A DNA stretch of 11,527 nt, from assembly GCA_016210435.1 (NCBI GenBank), contig JACQUF010000186.1, positions 1 through 11,527 on the forward strand. Reading direction: 5' to 3'. Below are positions 6,872 through 11,527 of this stretch, in pieces (position 1 is the first letter of the stretch; each line of letters begins with the position of its first letter). Source of the stretch: Chloroflexota bacterium (lineage in GTDB: Bacteria > Chloroflexota > Dehalococcoidia > Lucifugimonadales > Lucifugimonadaceae). The position numbers and the translations under genes were made by a program. The notes below the pieces were generated by a model. It was not told the origin of the DNA and ran no database searches. It saw only the letters and a program-made list of their open reading frames with translations.

Positions 6872-6900
6872 ATTCTACGGGCGCACACATGGCGCGTCGA
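6872..6900 (-). promoter_or_regulatory. Candidate promoter of the beta-propeller gene
   Basis: On the minus strand, TCGACG (6895-6900, four of six matches to TTGACA) and TAGAAT (6872-6877, five of six matches to TATAAT) are separated by exactly 17 nt. The start point would fall near 6865, giving a leader of about 30 nt that contains the strong ribosome-binding site of the gene at 6834. The spacing and position fit well; the boxes alone are only fair matches. Confidence 0.45.
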
Positions 6901-6944
6901 CGACCAGGTGTGAGGACTATTTTTTTACTCCGGACCCGCGAAGC

Positions 6945-7220
6945 ATGGCTCGCGTTCGCCACGTAAGCGTCGGACTATACTCCGGCTTAGGGCACTTCAT
7001 GGCGGCGGTGCGGAAAGCGAACTACTACGACGTCGTCTGGGTGCCCCCGAAGGCGCCGGACTTCAATCCGCCGATCTGCAAGAACATGAACGTCACGAGG
7101 CTGGACCGCATCGACAAGAACGGGATGGTGAAGGTCCCCGAAGGCCCGGGCCTGGGCGCCGAATACGACTGGGACTACATCCGGAACCACAGCACCGGCA
7201 AAGAGGTCATTGGCGGGTAG
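6945..7220 (+). pseudogene. C-terminal remnant of an enolase-superfamily (mandelate racemase/muconate lactonizing) gene
   Basis: The 91 codons from ATG 6945 resemble only the last part of a COG4948-type protein: HVSVGLYSGLGHFMAA (the end of the barrel), then NGMVKVPEGPGLGAEYDWDYI. That second segment matches the family's closing pattern, in which a strand reading x-G-x-(V/I)-x-V-P-x-G-P-G-L-G-(V/I)-E is followed by an acidic helix. The capping domain and the metal-binding and Lys/His catalytic residues are all missing. Upstream, the same frame continues to 6801 but only through the divergent promoter region and the 5' end of the propeller gene, with no family resemblance. No Shine-Dalgarno precedes the ATG. 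I read it as a gene that lost its first three quarters; a short expressed protein of unknown role is the alternative. Its stop lies 3 nt before the ABC exporter start, which suggests they once shared a transcript. Confidence 0.55.
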
Positions 7221-7223
7221 CGG

Positions 7224-9218
7224 ATGCATGGACACGTCCCCGTAGACCTGGACCTGCCGGACCGGCCGCTGCGCCGCGGGGTCCTTGCCCGCGTCTGGCG
7301 GTTGTTCCGCCCCTACCGGCCACAGCTGGTGTTCGTGACTTTCCTGGTCCTGGCGTCCGCAGGGCTAGGCATCGTCGTGCCCCTTTTGATAGCGCGGGTG
7401 ATCGACGTGGCGATTCCCGCTGGTGACCGGCCACACCTGATCTGGCTGGTTATTGGGATGATCGCCGCGACCGCCCTCGGCGGGGCTTTGAACTTCCTCC
7501 AGGCTCAGCTGAACACGAACATCGGCCTCCGGGTCATGCGCGACGTCCGCCAGGCGGTGTACGAGCACCTGCAGCGCCTCCCGCTGAGATTCTTCACATC
7601 GACCCGGACCGGAGACCTCCAGTCCCGGCTCTCGAGCGACGTCGCCGGTACGCAGGCCGTGCTGACCGACACGCTGCGCGACCTCGTCTCCAACTTCGCG
7701 GTCGTTGTCGGCTCGATGATCGCGATGCTCTTGATATCGTGGGAGCTATCACTGATCGCCCTGGGGATGGTCCCGGTCTTCATCGTGCTCACCGTTCGTG
7801 TTGGCCGGCGACGCCGCGCCCTCACCCGGGACACTCAGCGGACGCTGTCCGAACTCACCGCGATGACCGGGGAAACCCTGTCGGTATCTGGCGTCCTGCT
7901 GGCGAAGACCTTTGCGAGGGAACGCGAGCATCGAGACAAGTTCGAGGTCACGAACCGACAGCTCACTGAACTGTCGATCCGCCAGCAGATGGTGGGCCGG
8001 GCCTTCTTCATAGGTGTGCAGACCTTTTTCGGGATCGCGCCGGCCATTATCTGGTTGGTTGGGGGCTGGCTCCGGACCGGAGGCGTCGATGGGATCACGA
8101 TCGGAGGCATCGTGGCCTTTACGACGCTGCAGACCCGGCTGCTGTTCCCCCTGGCCGGCCTCCTCAACCGCGGGGTCGAAATAAGCAGTTCGATCGCTCT
8201 CTTCGACCGCATCTTCGAGTACCTCGACCAGGCGCCGGAGATCAAGGACCCGCCCGATCCCGTGCCGCTCGACCTTGCGAAAGTCAGGGGTGGGGTCAGA
8301 TTCAATCATGTCTCGTTCAGCTACAGGCAAGGCGAGTCCTCGCCCGCGGAGACAGCCCCCACCCCTACGCCCCCTCCCTCCCGGGGAGAGGGTCTGGGCG
8401 CATCGGAGATGTCGAAGGACGGTCAGGGAGCAGAAGGCTGGACTCCGCAGTTTGAAAATGGCGCGGGCGCTGTCTTTTCGCTACACGATGTGGACTTCGT
8501 GGCGAGTCCCGGCGAGCTGACCGCGATCGTCGGCCCCAGCGGCTCCGGCAAGACCACGGTCGGGTATCTGTTGGCCCGGCTCTACGATGTCGGAACAGGC
8601 GCCGTGACGATCGACGGCGTGGATATCAGGAAGCTGGCGCTCAATAACCTGAACCGGCTCGTCGGCGTCGTAACCCAGGACACGTTCCTGTTCCACACCA
8701 CGGTTGGGGAGAATCTTCGATACGGCAAGCCGGACGCGAGCGACGGCGCCGTGGTCGCGGCGGCGCGGGCCGCGCAGATCCATGAGACTGTCCTCCGCCT
8801 GCCAGACGGCTACGAGACCGTGGTCGGCGAACGCGGGTACCGGATGTCCGGCGGGGAGCGCCAGCGCGTGGCGATCGCAAGGGTGATCCTGGCAGACCCA
8901 CGCATCCTGCTTCTCGACGAGGCGACGAGCTCGCTCGACTCAGTTTCCGAAGGGATGATCCTGCAGGCGATGACGGATCTGATGCGCGGACGGACGAGGA
9001 TCGCGATCGCACACCGGCTTTCGACGATACTGTCGGCCGATTGCATTCTCGTAATGGACGAGGGACGCATCATCGACCGTGGCCGCCACGGAGAACTTCT
9101 GGAACGTTGCGGCCTGTATCGGGAGCTTTACGAACAGCAGTTCCAGGCCGCAAACTCTGCCGGCACGTCAGAGCGGTCGATCAGGCCGGCCCGCGACGCG
9201 GCCGCTGCGTCGAGTTAG
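7224..9218 (+). CDS. ABC exporter half-transporter (fused TMD-NBD, ABCB/MsbA-like)
   Basis: A membrane exporter half-transporter that works as a homo- or heterodimer, using ATP to move an unknown substrate, such as a lipid, peptide or drug, out of the cell. The 664 residues hold six predicted membrane helices (about 35-57, 72-93, 157-172, 174-192, 259-281, 289-312), then the NBD. Walker A is GPSGSGKTT (437-445), the Q-loop glutamine is at 485, the signature MSGGE is at 541-545, Walker B ILLLDE ends at Glu566 and the H-loop His is 597, so the ATPase looks competent. The oddity is an extra segment of about 45 residues (roughly 371-416) between the A-loop region (Tyr367) and the strand before Walker A; it is rich in Pro, Gly, Ser and Glu and contains a palindromic repeat. 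The start ATG is 3 nt after the preceding stop, with no clear ribosome-binding site. The next gene follows after 30 nt. Confidence 0.95.
   Translation: MHGHVPVDLDLPDRPLRRGVLARVWRLFRPYRPQLVFVTFLVLASAGLGIVVPLLIARVIDVAIPAGDRPHLIWLVIGMIAATALGGALNFLQAQLNTNIGLRVMRDVRQAVYEHLQRLPLRFFTSTRTGDLQSRLSSDVAGTQAVLTDTLRDLVSNFAVVVGSMIAMLLISWELSLIALGMVPVFIVLTVRVGRRRRALTRDTQRTLSELTAMTGETLSVSGVLLAKTFAREREHRDKFEVTNRQLTELSIRQQMVGRAFFIGVQTFFGIAPAIIWLVGGWLRTGGVDGITIGGIVAFTTLQTRLLFPLAGLLNRGVEISSSIALFDRIFEYLDQAPEIKDPPDPVPLDLAKVRGGVRFNHVSFSYRQGESSPAETAPTPTPPPSRGEGLGASEMSKDGQGAEGWTPQFENGAGAVFSLHDVDFVASPGELTAIVGPSGSGKTTVGYLLARLYDVGTGAVTIDGVDIRKLALNNLNRLVGVVTQDTFLFHTTVGENLRYGKPDASDGAVVAAARAAQIHETVLRLPDGYETVVGERGYRMSGGERQRVAIARVILADPRILLLDEATSSLDSVSEGMILQAMTDLMRGRTRIAIAHRLSTILSADCILVMDEGRIIDRGRHGELLERCGLYRELYEQQFQAANSAGTSERSIRPARDAAAASS
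8352..8400 (+). repeat. REP-like palindromic element inside the ABC exporter gene
   Basis: The C-rich arm at 8372-8382 (CCCTCCCTCCC) runs straight into the G-rich arm GGGGAGAGGG at 8383-8392, forming an imperfect GC-rich palindrome. The flanks are ACCCCTACGCC on the left and TCTGGGCG on the right. The layout (C-rich flank, CCCTC, a palindrome and GAGAGGG) resembles the short dispersed repeats seen in many GC-rich bacterial genomes, usually between genes. Here it is read in frame as TPTPPPSRGEGLG within the nucleotide-binding domain. The palindrome is seen directly; its status as a dispersed repeat is inferred, since only one copy is in the window. Confidence 0.55.
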
Positions 9219-9248
9219 ACGTGTAAGGCCAGAAAGGCACCCCCTCCC

Positions 9249-10643
9249 ATGCAAGCCAGCCAGCCAGTGAAGCCGATTCTGCTCGTTCGTCCGCCACTGG
9301 GGATCATGTACGAACGGTCCTTCTGGGACGAACTCGAGGCGGTGGGCATCAAAGACGTCGCCGTGATGTGGCTCGCGTTGCTCGACAACAAGGGTGGCCA
9401 GCAGCCGACGTGGCCCCGGACGGAAGACACCCACCCTCGGGCGCTTGCCGCGCTCGGCGGGAAGCCGGTACAGGCGACGGCCGTAGGAGCATTCAAGCCC
9501 AACCACCCGCTTTATAAGGGTCTCTCGATTCAACCGCCGGAAATGCCGGACAGGCTGGTGGACGAATCCAGGCGCCTGAAGGCGTCGATCCGGGACGCGA
9601 AACGGCGCGGTTTCCGTCTCTATTTCTGCAACGACGCCGGATATTTCACGATCGGCAACGTCGGTGGAGCGGTGCGGGTCGCCCCGGCGCGCTGCATGAC
9701 CGATCCCGAACTTGCGGCATACGTCGCCGCGCGCAGCCGCGATACGATCGAGAACTTCCCTGAATTCGAAGGGATCATGCAGGACGGCCCGGACTTCAAA
9801 TGGGAGATCAGGCCCAACCACCGCGATGACATGTTCCTGGAGGTGTTCGATTTCGACGAATACCGGCGCGTCGCCCGCGAAATCGGGCTGACGATCGAAC
9901 GGGTCGTCGACGGGCGCGACGTCTTCAAAAGACGGCTGCATGCGATTACCCCGCGTGCCGCCGAGGATTTCGTGCAAAACCGTGGCGGTCTGTTCGGGTC
10001 CCTTGATTGGTGGGCGGAAGAACCCGCCGTATTCGACTGGATGCGTTTCAAGGCAGCGGCGATCGAGGCATATCTGACCCGGCTCAGAACCGCGCTCAAG
10101 GACGCCGCGCCCAGCCTGGAAGTCTTCATGTCGTCGCGCATGCCATGCCTGGCGCCCTTGACCGGCCATAACCTCCGCCGCAAGCAGGCGTACACCGACT
10201 ACCAGATGCCCAAGGAATACTGGTGGTCAGGCGCGGTTGCAGGATATCGCGGGACCGCGACGAACTGGATCCGGACACTCGTCGACTGGAACCCGGGGCT
10301 CGCTCATCAGCAGGCGGAGCGCTGGTTCAGCGCGGCTTTCGACGTGCCCATGCCATCCGACTATCCGGTCACCGCCTATGAGAAAGAGGCAAGCGACGAG
10401 TGGTTCTCGACGACGGTCCGGGACCAGACTCGGAAGATGATCAGCTCGGCCGGAGGCCCCGCGAAATTCGTCCCCTGGGTCGGGCTCGAGCACTTTGGGA
10501 GCAACTGGGTCACTGCGACCGAGCTTCAACGCCTCCTTGCAGAGATACAGGCGCAGGGAGCGACCCGATATGCATGGTATGTCTACAACAGCATTAAGCC
10601 AGACATCTGGCGCGTGATCACGGATTTTTCCCGCGTCCGTTGA
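9249..10643 (+). CDS. Protein of unknown function, possible TIM-barrel glycoside-hydrolase relative
   Basis: A 464-residue protein I do not recognise as a named family. There is no signal peptide or membrane helix. Several segments look like successive beta/alpha units of a TIM barrel. These include PILLVRPPLG...VAVMWLALLDN near the N-terminus, an amphipathic helix then GFRLYFCNDAGYF (121-133), FEGIMQDGPDFKWEI (173-187), SLEVFMSSRM (289-298), and a closing GATRYAWYVYNSIKP (437-451). That closing segment is like the last strand of glycoside-hydrolase barrels (GA.....Y.YN). Candidate acids are Asp179, Asp182, Glu186, Asp253, Glu257, Glu258 and Glu414. Many Trp residues (W254, W255, W325, W326, W340, W347) suggest a sugar-binding cleft. 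The start ATG at 9249 follows GAAAGG at somewhat long spacing. It lies 30 nt after the ABC exporter, so the two are probably one operon. The fold is inference; no activity is claimed. Confidence 0.6.
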   Translation: MQASQPVKPILLVRPPLGIMYERSFWDELEAVGIKDVAVMWLALLDNKGGQQPTWPRTEDTHPRALAALGGKPVQATAVGAFKPNHPLYKGLSIQPPEMPDRLVDESRRLKASIRDAKRRGFRLYFCNDAGYFTIGNVGGAVRVAPARCMTDPELAAYVAARSRDTIENFPEFEGIMQDGPDFKWEIRPNHRDDMFLEVFDFDEYRRVAREIGLTIERVVDGRDVFKRRLHAITPRAAEDFVQNRGGLFGSLDWWAEEPAVFDWMRFKAAAIEAYLTRLRTALKDAAPSLEVFMSSRMPCLAPLTGHNLRRKQAYTDYQMPKEYWWSGAVAGYRGTATNWIRTLVDWNPGLAHQQAERWFSAAFDVPMPSDYPVTAYEKEASDEWFSTTVRDQTRKMISSAGGPAKFVPWVGLEHFGSNWVTATELQRLLAEIQAQGATRYAWYVYNSIKPDIWRVITDFSRVR

Positions 10644-10771
10644 TATTTCATAGAATATGGGCGAGGAGACGGTGAGTCGGAAGGAGGAGGGCTGACTCCC
10701 ATTAGTCCCGTGTTTTTGTCCGATTAGTTTCGCCAAGAATTCCTTAACTGTTTTGATAAGGGGAAAGCATT

Positions 10772-11266
10772 ATGCAAAACCCTGGTTCAAACCCTGACAT
10801 TCCGGTTGAAGCTGAAGTGGCATTTGAAGAGCAATGGGACCGCACTCGGCCCGGTGTAAAGCGAAAGATTGCGTATCTGGAACTTGCAAACGAACGCCGG
10901 CTTGTAGTTTTTCCGCACCGTGAATGGAACGCTCCAATTCTCGAACGAAGGCGGGTCGTGCTGTTTCCGGTCCGCAATGCGGCGGTCGCCGCGCCGGTTG
11001 GCGGCATCTCAGAAAGCGAGCGGCTTACGGCCTCGATCGCGCCGCCCGAAGCAAGTCGCGAGCCCGCGATCGTTGCCCCGATCAGTCCTGGCCAGCGGGA
11101 CGCCTATGGCCGCATCGCGGAGCTGCTCGAGCCGATCGACCGGGCGTACTCCAAGATCGACGAGGGGATGGAGCAGCTTAACGAGGCGCTCGATCGCCTC
11201 GCCGAGCTGGCGCGCCAGCTGCGGCCGTCGGTAGACGGAGTGGAGCCGAGCCACAAGGTCGGCTGA
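10772..11266 (+). CDS. Hypothetical protein with C-terminal coiled coil
   Basis: A 164-residue soluble protein I do not recognise. The start ATG at 10772 follows AAGGGGAAA at about 9 nt, a good ribosome-binding site. Residues 30-68 (KIAYLELANERRLVVFPHRE...RRVVLFPVRN) could form a small beta-rich module. Residues 70-105 are Ala/Pro/Glu-rich and probably disordered. Residues 112-150 (YGRIAELLEPIDRAYSKIDE and then MEQLNEALDRLAELARQL) have leucine-type heptads and should form a coiled coil. Base composition changes along the gene: the first 60 bases are about half GC with codons such as CAA, GAA and TTT, whereas the coiled-coil part is clearly GC-rich like the rest of the window. That could mean partial transfer or a domain join. 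It faces the aldolase fragment with only 21 nt between the stops. No function can be given. Confidence 0.65.
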   Translation: MQNPGSNPDIPVEAEVAFEEQWDRTRPGVKRKIAYLELANERRLVVFPHREWNAPILERRRVVLFPVRNAAVAAPVGGISESERLTASIAPPEASREPAIVAPISPGQRDAYGRIAELLEPIDRAYSKIDEGMEQLNEALDRLAELARQLRPSVDGVEPSHKVG

Positions 11267-11287
11267 ACGGGTTCCGGCCGCGCAGCG

Positions 11288-11527
11288 CTAGGCTTTGAGG
11301 CGCTTCGCGGCGGCCCCGTAGCCGCTCCTGAGCACCGCCACGTCCGATGAGTAGGCGATTATCTTCACGCCAGCCTTGATCCAGCGCTCCGCTTCATCGA
11401 TCGTTTGAACCAGCATCGCGACATCTTTCCGGTACTTCCTGGCGGCTTCTATTAACCGTTCGCGGTGTTCGTCGATGACTTTTGCTTGCGATGGCGTCCC
11501 GAGCACGCCCAGCTCCTGCGCCAGGTC
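11288..11527 (-). CDS. HpcH/HpaI aldolase family protein, C-terminal part
   Basis: Open from the right edge in frame, the visible 79 residues read DLAQELGVLGTPSQAKV at the start and end IIAYSSDVAVLRSGYGAAAKRL. This matches the end of HpcH/HpaI (2,4-dihydroxyhept-2-ene-1,7-dioate / 4-hydroxy-2-oxoacid aldolase and citrate-lyase beta) TIM barrels: a (N/Y)DL...LG motif, a helix, a short strand, then a strand G-V-K-x-I-A-x-x-S-D followed by the terminal helix. Enzymes of this type make pyruvate and an aldehyde from hydroxy-keto acids with a divalent metal. The metal-binding and catalytic residues lie beyond the window. The codon read as a start at 11504-11506 is an internal Val, not a true start. 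The substrate is unknown. Confidence 0.75.
   Translation of the reverse strand, partial: DLAQELGVLGTPSQAKVIDEHRERLIEAARKYRKDVAMLVQTIDEAERWIKAGVKIIAYSSDVAVLRSGYGAAAKRLKA

Noticed and set aside
6801-6944. An upstream extension of the enolase-like fragment
   Set aside because: The extra 48 codons cover the divergent promoter and the antisense 5' end of the propeller gene and show no family resemblance.
9168-10169. A 333-codon minus-strand open frame
   Set aside because: It lies entirely antisense to the end of the ABC exporter and the 464-residue gene. GC-rich coding DNA often leaves the opposite strand open; the translation shows no recognisable fold or motif.
10644-10771. A promoter before the coiled-coil gene (TAGAAT at 10651-10656) and a weak GAGTC/GACTC hairpin
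   Set aside because: The matching -35 is poor (TTCCCG) and the 5-bp stem has a 15-nt loop. Neither is strong enough to list, although the good ribosome-binding site suggests independent translation.
1-11527. A CRISPR array, transposase, integrase, phage or named defence gene set
   Set aside because: No spaced direct repeats and no recognisable recombinase, nuclease or effector domains were seen on either strand.

Overview
The window is bacterial, GC-rich (a little over 60 % by eye) and densely coded, with no rRNA, CRISPR array, transposase or phage gene. The combination of a CBS-less GuaB3-type IMP dehydrogenase, an RF1 with a GHGGQNVQK loop, a long-insert HisRS, and an accessory set of enolase-superfamily, BNR-propeller and HpcH-aldolase genes suggests a soil or aquatic Chloroflexota or actinobacterium-like lineage. 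That placement is an inference and was not tested by any search.

Left block (about 1-4019, minus strand): a housekeeping cluster transcribed right to left. Its order is guaB3, hisS, a HicB-type ribbon-helix-helix protein, prfA (RF1), and probably the first codons of prmC running off the edge. A consensus -10 box (TATAAT on the minus strand) lies in the divergent region before guaB3. The RHH gene sits behind a 125-bp spacer that holds a nested inverted repeat and may carry its own promoter.

Middle block (4020-5743): dinB (DNA polymerase IV) is transcribed rightward, divergently from guaB3. It is followed by tRNA-Gln(CTG) and tRNA-Glu(CTC), both with encoded CCA, and then by a terminator-like hairpin.

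Right block (5743-11527): an accessory region. A leftward six-Asp-box beta-propeller gene has its own likely promoter. Divergent from it, a 91-codon piece matching only the C-terminal end of an enolase-superfamily protein lies 3 nt before a full ABC exporter (TMD-NBD half transporter). Thirty bases later comes a protein of unknown function that looks like a TIM-barrel glycoside-hydrolase relative. A small coiled-coil protein with its own ribosome-binding site follows, and the window ends inside the C-terminus of an HpcH/HpaI-type aldolase on the minus strand.

The most noteworthy observations are: a REP-like palindrome apparently inserted in frame inside the ABC exporter's nucleotide-binding domain; the nested palindrome before the orphan HicB-like regulator with its basic tail; the truncated enolase-superfamily remnant; and two uncharacterised proteins (9249-10643 and 10772-11266). 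I see no convincing new multi-gene system.
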